Below are positions 26,299 through 35,299 of a stretch of 64,000 bases of DNA, one piece after another. The position numbers and the translations under genes are program-made. How positions within the stretch are numbered: position 1 is the stretch's first letter; every line of letters starts with the position of its first letter. This stretch comes from a virus: IMG/VR virus record IMGVR_UViG_3300046804_001245, positions 1 through 64,000 of that record; one strand, given 5' to 3'. The notes beneath the pieces are model-generated. The model ran no database searches. It was given only the letters and a program-made list of their open reading frames with translations, and was not told the DNA's origin.

Positions 26299-27548
26299 AT
26301 ATAGAAGCAAAAGTAATCACAGCAGTATGCAACAATAAAGATATTAGTACATTGCTTGCCGCTAACGTTGATGAGCTATTTACTTCCTATCGTGATGTGT
26401 GGGAAAGCTTAAAGAATTACTATTACAAATTTAAGGCTGTTCCTGAAGTCGGAATCATTATGGAACGACACAAGGACTTCGAACCAGACCCATCAGCAAA
26501 AGCAGAGACTGGATATTATCTTGATCAATTAAAGAATGAATATATTTCTAGCAGGCTTAAATCTATTATTTTGCAGGCAGGCGCATCGCTCAAAGAAGAT
26601 TCTGCATCAAGAGTACTAGCAGATATTCAAAGTAAACTTGCTGGATTGAGCAGGCATACAAACAATATTCGTGATATTGATCTTACAGATATTGAATTAG
26701 CAGAGCAACATTTTGCATCAGTTAAAGAACGCTCAGCAGCAATGGGCGGCAGTCCAGGAATTATTACTGGTATTGAAGCAATCGACAAGGCATATCCTAC
26801 AGGCATGGCCCCAGGACATTTAATTGTTGCAATTGGTTGGCCAGGACGTGGTAAGACTTGGTTCACATCATATCTTGCATGCAAGGCATGGGAACAAGGA
26901 TTCAAACCTATGATTATCTCGCTTGAGATGTCCCCAGAGAATATGCGTGACCGTATCTACACAATTATGGGCTCTGGCTTATTTAAGAACAGCGACTTCT
27001 CAAAAGGTGATGTAAATGTAGATGACTTCAAGGCTTGGGGTAAAAAGAAGTTTGAGAATAAGAATGGATTTATTCTTGTATCAAATGAAGGATTGGCTGA
27101 CGTAACGCCAGCAACTGTTCAAGGTAAAATTGATCAACATAAACCTGATTTGGTTATTCTTGATTACCACCAGCTTTTTAATGACAATAAGCGAAGCAAC
27201 TCCGAAGTAGAGCGTAACCGTAATATTTCTCGTGAGTTTAAATTGCTAGCAGTTTCAAATAATATTCCGATTGTCGACATCACTGCTGCAACGGCTGACG
27301 ACATATCGGACCAAGATGAGCCGCCAATGATGAGCCAAGTTGCTTGGTCAAAGGCGATTGAATACGATGCTGATATGGCTATGGCTATCCACAGATATCC
27401 AAATACAAATATGATTGAAGTAGTTAGCCGTAAGAACCGTCATGGACATGAGTTTGATTTCTATTTAGACTGGGATATTAATAGAGGTATTATCAAGCCT
27501 ATCTATGAAAACCTACCAAATATGAAGAATGACTCATCGACAAATTAA
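26295..27548 (+). CDS. DnaB-like replicative helicase
   Basis: A 417-residue RecA-fold helicase that would unwind DNA at the fork. N-terminal 1-110 is the helical domain. Walker A is GWPGRGKT at 181-188, Walker B is LVILDY with D290, and the following NREFKLLAVSNNIPIV-type segment (RNISREFKLLAVSNN) matches DnaB motif 3. It starts at GTG 26295 and overlaps its upstream neighbour by 4 nt and the following gene by 20 nt. Shorter than E. coli DnaB (471). Co-occurs with primase, SSB and polymerase, a complete phage replisome set. Confidence 0.88.
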   Translation: MNIEAKVITAVCNNKDISTLLAANVDELFTSYRDVWESLKNYYYKFKAVPEVGIIMERHKDFEPDPSAKAETGYYLDQLKNEYISSRLKSIILQAGASLKEDSASRVLADIQSKLAGLSRHTNNIRDIDLTDIELAEQHFASVKERSAAMGGSPGIITGIEAIDKAYPTGMAPGHLIVAIGWPGRGKTWFTSYLACKAWEQGFKPMIISLEMSPENMRDRIYTIMGSGLFKNSDFSKGDVNVDDFKAWGKKKFENKNGFILVSNEGLADVTPATVQGKIDQHKPDLVILDYHQLFNDNKRSNSEVERNRNISREFKLLAVSNNIPIVDITAATADDISDQDEPPMMSQVAWSKAIEYDADMAMAIHRYPNTNMIEVVSRKNRHGHEFDFYLDWDINRGIIKPIYENLPNMKNDSSTN

Positions 27549-27828
27549 AAGATTTCAAATTCGTGTAGAATTTGCAGACGATTCTGATATGATTAGAATT
27601 AAAAATCAATATGAAAATATGCTCACTCATGATATGAGGAGCAGGGGATACGCAAGAGTTCTTGACATAGACCCAGCATTTTCGGTAGAATTCACAGGCG
27701 AGACATGGAAGTTCATAATGACAATCCATGGTGTTTATGTAGGAAAGAAGAAGGCATGGGAATCAGAGGGGATTACACAGGGCAAGCTGATACCTCGTTC
27801 TATACGCCAAGTCACGTCAAGGCAATAA
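27529..27828 (+). CDS. Small protein between helicase and primase genes
   Basis: A 99-residue protein starting MTHRQIKRFQIRVEFADDSD. It overlaps the helicase by 20 nt and the primase by 73 nt, so it is expressed in a compact block. Pattern is strand-helix-strand with a basic C-terminus (PRSIRQVTSRQ). Possibly a replisome accessory protein; not recognised. Confidence 0.5.
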   Translation: MTHRQIKRFQIRVEFADDSDMIRIKNQYENMLTHDMRSRGYARVLDIDPAFSVEFTGETWKFIMTIHGVYVGKKKAWESEGITQGKLIPRSIRQVTSRQ

Positions 27829-28754
27829 TAAAAGGCCTTGGCTTAAATATAGTTGGCGAATCTAACGATAATCTAATCCTTTATTGCCCATTCCATAACA
27901 ACACAAATACCCCATGCTTCTATATCAGCGAAAAAACTGGAGCTTGGCTTTGCTTTAATCCATCATGCGGAGAAGCAGGCGGACTAAAAGATTTAGTAAA
28001 AAGAATACTAGGCAAGAATGAGTTTGAAGTATTGAGATTCATTATGTCAAAAAAGTCAGAAGCAGATGATGTATTTGAAGATACATTAAATTCATTGTTT
28101 GACGATAAGCCAGACTTTGAGGAATTCCCGCAGCAGACATTAGATAATCTTTATGAAGAACTAGGAAATTCAGATAGTGCTAAAGAATACTTTAAGTCTA
28201 GAGGAATAAATGAAGAGTCAATGCAACATTTTAAACTCGGATATTCTAGTAAAATGGGCATGGTCATTGTGCCAGTACATAGCCCAGACGGTATGCCAGT
28301 AGGTCTTGTCGGCAGATCTATTACAGAAAAGAAATTTAAGAATAGCACAAATCTGCCAAAGAATAAGACCATGTTTAACATTCATAGGGCAAAAAGAATT
28401 GGCGAGAATGTTATTATTGTTGAATCAAGTTTTGATGCAATTAGAATTCATCAGGCGGGATTTCCAAATGTTGTCGCAACATTAGGCGGACATTTATCAA
28501 AAGAAAATTTGGCATTACTAAATAGATATTTTAATCGCATAACTATTATGACAGATGCAGATTTGGCTGGCAGGGAATTAGGTCTCAGCATAGCTAATAG
28601 ATTAAAGAATAAGGATGTCTTGTGGGCCTCGTATGAATATGGTAAGATATATCCACATGACGCAAAAGATGCTGGCGATATGACTGAAAAAGAAATTGTC
28701 GCTTGTATTAAAAACGCAGTTTCCGATATCGAATATCGATCTTGGAACCCATGA
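27756..28754 (+). CDS. DnaG-like primase
   Basis: A 332-residue primase that makes RNA primers for the phage polymerase. Start ATG 27756 is behind AAGAAGAAGG; an upstream ATG at 27705 is also in frame. Zinc-binding domain: C44-x2-H47, C66 and C71, following the sequence YTPSHVKAIIKGLGL. A Toprim domain lies in the last third: the acidic VESSFDAIRIHQAG segment, GGHLSKENLALL, and the D-x-D motif TDADLAGRE. This combination is diagnostic of DnaG. It is shorter than bacterial DnaG and lacks the helicase-binding C-terminus. Confidence 0.85.
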   Translation: MGIRGDYTGQADTSFYTPSHVKAIIKGLGLNIVGESNDNLILYCPFHNNTNTPCFYISEKTGAWLCFNPSCGEAGGLKDLVKRILGKNEFEVLRFIMSKKSEADDVFEDTLNSLFDDKPDFEEFPQQTLDNLYEELGNSDSAKEYFKSRGINEESMQHFKLGYSSKMGMVIVPVHSPDGMPVGLVGRSITEKKFKNSTNLPKNKTMFNIHRAKRIGENVIIVESSFDAIRIHQAGFPNVVATLGGHLSKENLALLNRYFNRITIMTDADLAGRELGLSIANRLKNKDVLWASYEYGKIYPHDAKDAGDMTEKEIVACIKNAVSDIEYRSWNP

Positions 28755-28760
28755 TATAAT
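28752..28760 (+). promoter_or_regulatory. Extended -10 for the ssDNA-binding protein gene
   Basis: TGATATAAT at 28752-28760 overlaps the primase stop codon. It leaves a 46-nt leader with a 5-bp hairpin (GACGG/CCGTC) before AAAGGAG and the ATG at 28807. Confidence 0.5.
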
Positions 28761-28806
28761 GAAAGAACAGACGGATCTATACCGTCAACTATAAAGGAGA
28801 AACTAT

Positions 28807-29475
28807 ATGGGTATCGTAAAAGGTCTAAAAGACCTAAACAAAGCGCTAGATAAGCCACAATCATCTGGCGAAGGTAGCAAAGCAAAATGGGTAAAGCTTG
28901 AAGATGGAGAAAGCGTAAAGATTCGTTTCCTTCAAGAACTTGATCCAGATTCACCAAACTATAATGAAAAGCTCGGACTGGGTTTTATTGCAGTAGAGCA
29001 TACAAATCCTAAAGATTATCGTCGCAAGGCGCTATGCACCATGGATGACCAGGGCAAGTGTCACGGTTGCGATCAACATCGCAAGGATTATAAGGCGGGA
29101 TGGAAGGGTCGTTCACGACTTTACATCAATGTCCTAGTTGATGATGGAAAGAATGAGCCATACGTAGCAATTCTTTCACAAGGTTCTAGCGGCAAAACCG
29201 TTACACCTACACTAATTGAATACGCAGGAGAAATGGGTTCAATCACAAATCTGATGTGGCGTATCAAGAGAACTGGTCTAAAGACCGAAACAAGTTATAC
29301 CATTATCCCATTGGCAAAAGATGAGACTCCATTCGATTCCTCAGCCATTGAATTGTATAAGTTGGAAGAAACTGCTGTGCGTGACTTGCCATACGCAGAG
29401 CAGGAAGCTTTCTTTAATGGAGAAGGCGGAGCAGAAGAGGCTGAATCTGCAACTAGCAGCAGTCTAGATTGGTAA
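28807..29475 (+). CDS. Zinc-containing single-stranded DNA-binding protein
   Basis: A 222-residue protein, most like T4 gp32-type SSBs. Zinc-ligand pattern: H65, C77, C85, C88 (CHGC) and H91. The centre contains RSRLYINVLVDDG and VTPTLIEYAGE-like strands of an OB fold. The C-terminus is acidic and ends SSSLDW, the kind of tail that recruits replisome partners. It has its own promoter and strong ribosome-binding site, in keeping with high copy number, and is followed by a stable hairpin. Confidence 0.8.
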   Translation: MGIVKGLKDLNKALDKPQSSGEGSKAKWVKLEDGESVKIRFLQELDPDSPNYNEKLGLGFIAVEHTNPKDYRRKALCTMDDQGKCHGCDQHRKDYKAGWKGRSRLYINVLVDDGKNEPYVAILSQGSSGKTVTPTLIEYAGEMGSITNLMWRIKRTGLKTETSYTIIPLAKDETPFDSSAIELYKLEETAVRDLPYAEQEAFFNGEGGAEEAESATSSSLDW

Positions 29476-29479
29476 TAGT

Positions 29480-29501
29480 TTGGGGCCCGAAAGGGCCCCA
29501 A
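29480..29501. terminator. Stable GNRA hairpin after the SSB gene
   Basis: Nine-bp stem (29480-29488 with 29493-29501, core GGGGCCC) closed by GAAA. There is no T-run after it, so it may stabilise the 3' end or limit transcription partially. Confidence 0.55.
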
Positions 29502-29514
29502 TACAAAGGCGGTT

Positions 29515-32500
29515 ATGAGTTTTATACATTTGCATGTCCATTCCCATTATTCAACAATGGATGGACTAAATTCACCAGATGAGTTAGTAAAGCAGGCCAA
29601 GATACTTGGCATGCCTGCTATTGCTATTACAGATCATGGTACATTATCATCACATCGTGAAATGCAAATTGCCTGTGAGGAATATGGCGTAAAGCCAATC
29701 CTTGGAGTAGAGGCATATATATCGCCAACGGATAGATTTGATAGATCATCATTTAAAGATAAAAGTATTCAAGCCTATAATCACATTATCCTGCTTGCTA
29801 AAAATAAAAAGGGTTTAGAGAATATTCACAAGTTGCAGGAGATAGCGTGGACTGAAGGATTTTATTCCAAGCCACGTATTGATAGAGAGGTGCTAAAAGA
29901 ATATGCGGAAGGTATTATTGTTCTTACTGGATGTCTTAATGGGCTTATTAGTAAGTGTATCGAAAAAGGCGATCTATCTGACGCCAAACTTATACTCAAA
30001 GATTTTAGTAAAACCTTTGGCGAAGATTTATATGTTGAAGTTCAATCTCATAACCCGAAAGAAATAAATGACGGACTGCTACAACTAGCAGATGAATTAG
30101 GAATTAAGGCGGTTGCAACAGGAGATCTTCATTATGCCAAAGAGGAAGATAGGTTGTTGGAAGAAGCGTTGCTAATTATTTCCACAAACCCTAAGATGAA
30201 TAAAGATGCAGACTTTGACATGTCTCGTCAGATGAAAGATATGGCAGATAGATTTGATTACTTATATCCTGATCGTCGTATGTCATTTAAGGGCATGAAC
30301 CTGTTTATGCAGACTCGTGAAGAGATTGAGGCGGACTTTAAAAAGGCTGGAATAAATAGAACCGATATATTTGATAATACCCTAGAGGTAGCAGATAAAA
30401 TAGGAGAATATGACCTATATCGGAACCTTGACCTTCTGCCAGTCCCAAAGACTAATGCTGATGAAAAGCTACGGGACATGGCTGAAAAGGGCTTAGAACG
30501 GCTTGGGAAGGCTTCAGATGAGGTCTATAGAGCCCGCCTAGAGGAAGAATTGGCAGTTATTAAGGATAAGAAATTTGCCTCCTACTTTCTTATTGTGGCA
30601 GATATGATTAACTGGGCCAAAGGCCAAGAAATTATGGTAGGTCCAGGACGTGGTTCGGCAGCAGGATCTTTGGTCTGCTATTCCATAGGTATTACAGATG
30701 TAGATCCAATTGAATATGACCTACTGTTTTTCCGATTTATTAATCCTGAGCGTAATGACTTCCCAGATATTGATACAGACTTTGAGGACCGCCGTCGTAA
30801 AGAGGTTAAAGATTATCTAAAGAAAAAGTTTAAACACGTTGCATCTATTTCTACATTTACTTATTTTAAGGATAAGGGTGTGGTTCGTGATGCTGCTCGT
30901 GCATTCCTTGTGCCGCTCTCAGATGTTAATCATGCCCTTAAATCTGTAGATACATTTGAAGAGTATGCTACATCTCCGAATACAAAAGAATTTAGAATGA
31001 AGTATCCAGAAGTAACGTGGCTTGCAGAAAGGCTTCGTGGCAAGATTAGAAGTACAGGCATTCATGCTGCTGGAGTTATTGTGGCGAAGGATGATATTCG
31101 TAACTACGGTCCAGTTGAAACAAGAGAAGATCGTGAAGATAAAGCTTCTGGTCGTATTCCAGTTATTGCATATGACATGGACACCGTCGCAGACATAGGT
31201 CTAATTAAGCTAGATGCTCTTGGATTAAAATGTTTATCAGTTATAGCAGATACAACTGCTTCAATTAGAAAGCGTACTGGGAAGAATATAGATTTTTCTA
31301 AAATGAATTTTGATGACCCAGAAGTATACAAGATGCTAAGCGAAGGTTATACTAAAGGAGTATTTCAAGCGGAAGCAACACCATACACAAACCTTTTGAT
31401 TAAGATGGGGGCTACAGAGTTTGAAGATCTAATCGTATCTAATGCTCTCGTTCGCCCAGGAGCTATGAATACTGTCGGTGCATCATATATCAATAGAAAG
31501 CATGGCAAAGAAGCGGTTGAATATGTACATCCAATTATGCAGCCCTTCACAAAAAATACATATGGCGTAATTATATATCAAGAGCAGGTCATGCAGGCCT
31601 GCGTACACCTTGGTGGAATGACTTGGTCTGAGGCAGACAAAGTTCGTAAAATTATTGGAAAGAAAAAAGATGCAAAAGAATTCGACCAGTTCAAGGATAA
31701 ATTTGTTGAAGGCGCTTCAAAGCACATTTCTAAAAAGCAGGCAGAAAAGCTTTGGCACGACTTTGAAGCACATGCTGGATACTCGTTCAATAGGTCTCAC
31801 GCTGTTGCTTACTCTATGCTTTCTTATTATACCGCTTGGCTTAAGTTACATTATCCTCTGGAGTTTATTTTCGCAGCGCTCAAAAATGAAGGAGACAAAG
31901 ACACCAGAACAGAATACCTCATTGAAGCAAAGCGACTTGGACTAAGAGTTCAACTGCCACATATAAATGAGTCTGATGTATACTTTTCTTTACAGAAAGA
32001 CTCCCTGCGATTCGGGCTGGCAGAAATTAAATTTATATCAGATAGTATCGCAAATAAAATCATAGAAGGAAGACCATATGCAAACTATAAAGAATTTATT
32101 GAAAAGGCCGCAAAAAAAGGAAGCGGCATTAATAGTAGGGCTATTAGCTCTCTTAATGCTATTGGCGGTGCTGCCTTTGAGGATAATGCTAGGAGCGGTC
32201 AAGAAAAAGAAAACTACTACGAATACCTAGGCATACCATCTTTTGAATTAAAGAATATTCCCCCTAGAATTAAAGCGCAGGCAATTACAATAGATCAATT
32301 TGATCCATTGGGATCGTTTGTTATGTTTGGTATGGTTAAAAGTATAAAGCGTGGCAAAGGCTGGGCAAGAGTCGAATTAGTAGATGAGACTGGAAGTATC
32401 GGTCTTTTCCACCACGAACAAACGCAAATTGAATCTGGCAAGATGTATTTTATTCTTGTAGGAGATAATCGTATTGCAAGATATGTGGACGTTGCCGATA

Positions 32501-32784
32501 TTAATCCAGAGTCTGCAGACGTATTTGTAGATTTCTTATATCGAAAACAGTATAGTCTTGAAGAAGATGAGAAGATTGTGGTAAACTTTAGCCCGTACCA
32601 GACAAAAAATGGAAAGACTATGTCTCATATTGTAATGTCTGATAAGGATAAAAATCTTACTAGAGCAATTGCATTTCCATCAATGTATAAAATAACATTA
32701 GCAAAAATGCGTGACGGAATGAAATGTAAGCCTGTGTTATCAAAATTAGATGATGGCACATTGATGATTAAGGAAATAAAATGA
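29515..32784 (+). CDS. dnaE: DNA polymerase III alpha subunit
   Basis: A 1089-residue family C DNA polymerase that copies the phage genome. The N-terminal PHP domain starts HLHVHSHYSTMDG and includes AITDHGTLS. The palm has GPGRGSAAGSLVCY (near residue 380) and PDIDTDF at about 417-423, the catalytic aspartates. A helix-hairpin-helix region follows, and the C-terminal OB-fold part from about 930 has FVMFGMVKSIKRGKGWARVEL. The length is close to bacterial DnaE (about 1160). It overlaps the next gene by ATGA. Confidence 0.95.
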   Translation: MSFIHLHVHSHYSTMDGLNSPDELVKQAKILGMPAIAITDHGTLSSHREMQIACEEYGVKPILGVEAYISPTDRFDRSSFKDKSIQAYNHIILLAKNKKGLENIHKLQEIAWTEGFYSKPRIDREVLKEYAEGIIVLTGCLNGLISKCIEKGDLSDAKLILKDFSKTFGEDLYVEVQSHNPKEINDGLLQLADELGIKAVATGDLHYAKEEDRLLEEALLIISTNPKMNKDADFDMSRQMKDMADRFDYLYPDRRMSFKGMNLFMQTREEIEADFKKAGINRTDIFDNTLEVADKIGEYDLYRNLDLLPVPKTNADEKLRDMAEKGLERLGKASDEVYRARLEEELAVIKDKKFASYFLIVADMINWAKGQEIMVGPGRGSAAGSLVCYSIGITDVDPIEYDLLFFRFINPERNDFPDIDTDFEDRRRKEVKDYLKKKFKHVASISTFTYFKDKGVVRDAARAFLVPLSDVNHALKSVDTFEEYATSPNTKEFRMKYPEVTWLAERLRGKIRSTGIHAAGVIVAKDDIRNYGPVETREDREDKASGRIPVIAYDMDTVADIGLIKLDALGLKCLSVIADTTASIRKRTGKNIDFSKMNFDDPEVYKMLSEGYTKGVFQAEATPYTNLLIKMGATEFEDLIVSNALVRPGAMNTVGASYINRKHGKEAVEYVHPIMQPFTKNTYGVIIYQEQVMQACVHLGGMTWSEADKVRKIIGKKKDAKEFDQFKDKFVEGASKHISKKQAEKLWHDFEAHAGYSFNRSHAVAYSMLSYYTAWLKLHYPLEFIFAALKNEGDKDTRTEYLIEAKRLGLRVQLPHINESDVYFSLQKDSLRFGLAEIKFISDSIANKIIEGRPYANYKEFIEKAAKKGSGINSRAISSLNAIGGAAFEDNARSGQEKENYYEYLGIPSFELKNIPPRIKAQAITIDQFDPLGSFVMFGMVKSIKRGKGWARVELVDETGSIGLFHHEQTQIESGKMYFILVGDNRIARYVDVADINPESADVFVDFLYRKQYSLEEDEKIVVNFSPYQTKNGKTMSHIVMSDKDKNLTRAIAFPSMYKITLAKMRDGMKCKPVLSKLDDGTLMIKEIK

Positions 32785-32975
32785 CAGAAGATATTGTTCA
32801 GTCAATGAGCCTGAATAAAATATTGGTTGCCTTGCTGGAACAATATGGTAGTCTCACGGTTCCAACCACAAAATTTGTAGAGGCAGCAAATGAAGATAAA
32901 GAATTAGTTGTAGAGTACGATGATACGGACTTTACGTTTAAATTTAGTTTAAGGAGTAAAAATGAACAGCAATGA
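32781..32975 (+). CDS. Small protein downstream of DnaE
   Basis: A 64-residue acidic protein, MTEDIVQSMSLNKILVALLEQYG, coupled by an ATGA overlap to DnaE and overlapping the MazG-like gene by 14 nt. A helix is followed by strands (KELVVEYDDTDFTFKFSL). No family recognised. Confidence 0.55.
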   Translation: MTEDIVQSMSLNKILVALLEQYGSLTVPTTKFVEAANEDKELVVEYDDTDFTFKFSLRSKNEQQ

Positions 32976-33309
32976 AATAGTAACTGAATATGGTCTAGAT
33001 GCTTTGGCCGCAGTACTGCATGAGACGGCAGTAGAAAAAGGATTTTGGGATGGAGAATACACACATGACAAAATTGGAAATAAGTTAGCTCTAGTACATT
33101 CTGAAGTTACAGAAGTATTAGAAGCGGTTCGTAAAAGTCAAGGATCAGAAAAAGTAGTAGAAGAAATAGCAGATATTATTATTCGTATTTTAGATGTATA
33201 TGCCGCTATGAGAAATGAAGAGGCAGTCCTACACAGCCTTGATGAAATATTAAATAATAAAATGAAAAAAAATAAACAACGTCCAAAGCTTCACGGCAAC
33301 CTATTCTAA
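32962..33309 (+). CDS. MazG-like nucleotide pyrophosphohydrolase
   Basis: A 115-residue all-helical protein. The metal-binding motif E48-x2-E51 (VHSEVTEVLEA) and E68-x2-D71 (VEEIADIIIRILDVY) match the MazG/dUTPase-type helical pyrophosphatases, which hydrolyse NTPs or ppGpp-like nucleotides. It may clear non-canonical nucleotides or alarmone during phage growth. The ribosome-binding site is AAGGAG. Confidence 0.78.
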   Translation: MNSNEIVTEYGLDALAAVLHETAVEKGFWDGEYTHDKIGNKLALVHSEVTEVLEAVRKSQGSEKVVEEIADIIIRILDVYAAMRNEEAVLHSLDEILNNKMKKNKQRPKLHGNLF

Positions 33310-33310
33310 A

Positions 33311-33319
33311 TGATATAAT
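33311..33319 (+). promoter_or_regulatory. Extended -10 for the RecA-like gene
   Basis: TGATATAAT at 33311-33319, two bases after the MazG stop. The leader is 20 nt, with GAAAGAAAGAG that could bind ribosomes. Confidence 0.5.
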
Positions 33320-33339
33320 AGTAGAAAGAAAGAGTATAA

Positions 33340-34344
33340 ATGACAATTGTAATAGAAGATATATTAGCAAAATTAGATCCAAAAACTAGATCAAGAGTAC
33401 AGTCAGCAGTAGATGTTCAAGTAGAAAGACAGCCAACGCCTAGCATTGGTTTGAATCTTGCTCTAAAGGGAGGACTCGGCTTCGGAAGACAGGTCTTAGT
33501 TTGGGGTAATAAGTCTGCTGGCAAGTCATCTTTCTGTCTACAGATGATAGCAGAAGCACAAAAGAATGGTAAGACTTGTGCCTGGATTGACGCAGAAGCA
33601 TCTTATGATAAAGGTTGGGCGGAACGGCTTGGGGTAGACTCATCTAAATTGATCTATTCCCCAGCAAAAACAATTAACGATATGGTTGACGTTGCTACAC
33701 AATTGATGGAGGCAGAAGTCGACCTAATTGTAGTTGATTCTATATCTGCCTTACTTCCAGCAATTTATTTTGAAAAAGATAGTTCAGAATTAAAGAAACT
33801 TGAAGATACCAAACAGATCGGCGCAGAAGCAAAGGATATGACACATGCAGTTAAGATGCTTAATTATGCAAACAAGAACACGCTTCTTGTCCTCATATCA
33901 CAACAACGTAATCAATTTGGGTCTATGCATGCTTCGCATATTCCGACGGGTGGAATGGCGGTTAAATTCTTCTCATCTACTGTTATTAAACTATGGAGCT
34001 CGGAAGCTGAAGCGAATGCGATCAAGGCTGGCGTTAAAGTTGGCGATAAGATTATTGAACAAAGGGTAGGAAGACCAGTAAATTGGATTATTGATTATAA
34101 TAAGCTAGGTCCACCTAATCTTGCAGGACAATATGATTTTTATTACCAAGGAGAAACCATTGGTATTGATAGGACAGGAGAAGTACTTGATGTTGCCGAA
34201 ATGTGCGGAGTCGTGGAAAAAGGTGGCGCTTGGTACACCGTGGAAGGTGAGCGGCTACAAGGAAGAGCAAAAGCCGTGCAATTCCTTCGTGATAATCCAA
34301 AAGTAGTAGACAAACTTGTTAAGGCTATAGATGCCAAGTCTTAA
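33340..34344 (+). CDS. RecA/UvsX-like recombinase
   Basis: A 334-residue strand-exchange recombinase. Walker A is GNKSAGKSS at 56-64; Walker B is VDLIVVDS near 128-135; the LISQQRNQFG segment near 185 corresponds to the RecA motif with the catalytic glutamine, followed by a disordered L2-like loop (MHASHIPTGGMAVKF). Its length is close to RecA but it lacks the usual bacterial C-terminal domain; UvsX-type phage recombinases are similar. It is likely needed for recombination-dependent replication and repair. Confidence 0.85.
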   Translation: MTIVIEDILAKLDPKTRSRVQSAVDVQVERQPTPSIGLNLALKGGLGFGRQVLVWGNKSAGKSSFCLQMIAEAQKNGKTCAWIDAEASYDKGWAERLGVDSSKLIYSPAKTINDMVDVATQLMEAEVDLIVVDSISALLPAIYFEKDSSELKKLEDTKQIGAEAKDMTHAVKMLNYANKNTLLVLISQQRNQFGSMHASHIPTGGMAVKFFSSTVIKLWSSEAEANAIKAGVKVGDKIIEQRVGRPVNWIIDYNKLGPPNLAGQYDFYYQGETIGIDRTGEVLDVAEMCGVVEKGGAWYTVEGERLQGRAKAVQFLRDNPKVVDKLVKAIDAKS

Positions 34345-34513
34345 TGAATTCATACAAAACAAAGAGCCAACCCCAGGCCTAGATAAAATTGAAGAGTCTA
34401 GGCCATGCTCAAAATGTAGCAAGGACTCAGACTTTTATTATTGGAATGCACAAAATTTAGAAATGACTTGGACATGCCCAGACGGTCATAAAAATTCATA
34501 CAGGATAAACTAA
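34331..34513 (+). CDS. Small zinc-ribbon protein
   Basis: A 60-residue protein with CSKC (residues 26-29) and a later CPDGH pair, as in a rubredoxin-like ribbon (Cys49, His53 likely). It overlaps RecA by 14 nt and the following gene by one base. Probably DNA-binding or a recombination accessory; function not known. Confidence 0.55.
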   Translation: MPSLNEFIQNKEPTPGLDKIEESRPCSKCSKDSDFYYWNAQNLEMTWTCPDGHKNSYRIN

Positions 34514-34812
34514 TGTCAGAAAGATCAGAAGCAAAGAGAGACGGCGCAAAACAACAAAAGAATAGCGGCAGGGGAGATTACCAAAAGGGTGATGCTATCT
34601 GGAATGGCTTTGTTGTTGACTATAAAGAGTCTGGTAAATCTGTATTAGTGTCAAAAGAAATGTGGGCAAAAGTATGCACAGATACCTTTAAGGTAAGTAG
34701 GGCATATTATCCAGTATTAAAATTAGTTATAGGTGAAGACAATAGTAAGACAAGATTAGCAGTAATTGAGTGGTCATTACTGGAACAGCTAGTAGAAAAG
34801 TGGCACGAGTGA
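34513..34812 (+). CDS. Resolvase-like PD-(D/E)xK protein
   Basis: A 99-residue protein. The pattern RDGAKQQKNSGRGDYQKGD then VVDYKESGKS gives Asp27, Asp36 and Lys38, the acidic and lysine residues expected of a compact PD-(D/E)xK nuclease. Small phage proteins with this NSGRG...KGD...DxK pattern are often called Holliday junction resolvase. It lies next to RecA and near a RuvC-like gene. Confidence 0.65.
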   Translation: MSERSEAKRDGAKQQKNSGRGDYQKGDAIWNGFVVDYKESGKSVLVSKEMWAKVCTDTFKVSRAYYPVLKLVIGEDNSKTRLAVIEWSLLEQLVEKWHE

Positions 34813-34967
34813 GAGATATATTTATGACAACATTAGTTGGAGCTATTGTAGGTGGAGTATTTAGCGCATTCAAGCTCCCAATTCCAGCGCCCCCAGTATT
34901 TGCTGGATTGATGGGAATCGTTGGACTATGGATTGGATACGCTATAGTAACAAAGGTATTGGCATGA
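34809..34967 (+). CDS. XapX-domain membrane protein
   Basis: A 52-residue protein from GTG 34809 (overlapping the previous stop), or 47 from ATG 34824. It contains the XapX family pattern: GAIVGGVFSAFKLPIPAPPV followed by a second helix GLMGIVGLWIGYAIV. Two transmembrane helices joined by the PxPAPP loop. XapX proteins are small and of unknown function. Here it is inside a DNA recombination operon. The next gene overlaps by ATGA. Confidence 0.65.
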   Translation: MRDIFMTTLVGAIVGGVFSAFKLPIPAPPVFAGLMGIVGLWIGYAIVTKVLA

Positions 34968-35299
34968 CAGAGAAAAATACATTAGAGTTAATTAATGACA
35001 TAACAGAGTTTAATGACCTGCACGAATATATGAAAGATGAACAACTTGATAGAGCGCTTGCCATAGTAGTAAAACTTTTGCTTAACCCAGATGTACCAGC
35101 AGCAAAAGCCCCACATCTTATTATTGAACTACAAGCAATGTCAACAAAGTTTGCCATGATGGCTTCAGTATATTCAACAATTGCAAAAGATAAAGCTGGT
35201 TCTATAAACAACAATAAAAAGAATATTTATTATTCAGCGAAGGAGTCGATAGACAAGCTTGTGGATGCCCTCAAGTATGTTGTTCGTTATAATGGCTAG
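34964..35299 (+). CDS. Helical protein of unknown function
   Basis: A 111-residue protein, start ATG 34964 (MTEKNTLELINDITEF) overlapping the previous TGA. It is all-helical and ends YVVRYNG, with a conserved-looking HLIIELQAMSTKFAMMASVY segment. No family recognised; proteins of this size beside RecB-like nucleases are common in phages of this kind. Confidence 0.5.
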   Translation: MTEKNTLELINDITEFNDLHEYMKDEQLDRALAIVVKLLLNPDVPAAKAPHLIIELQAMSTKFAMMASVYSTIAKDKAGSINNNKKNIYYSAKESIDKLVDALKYVVRYNG

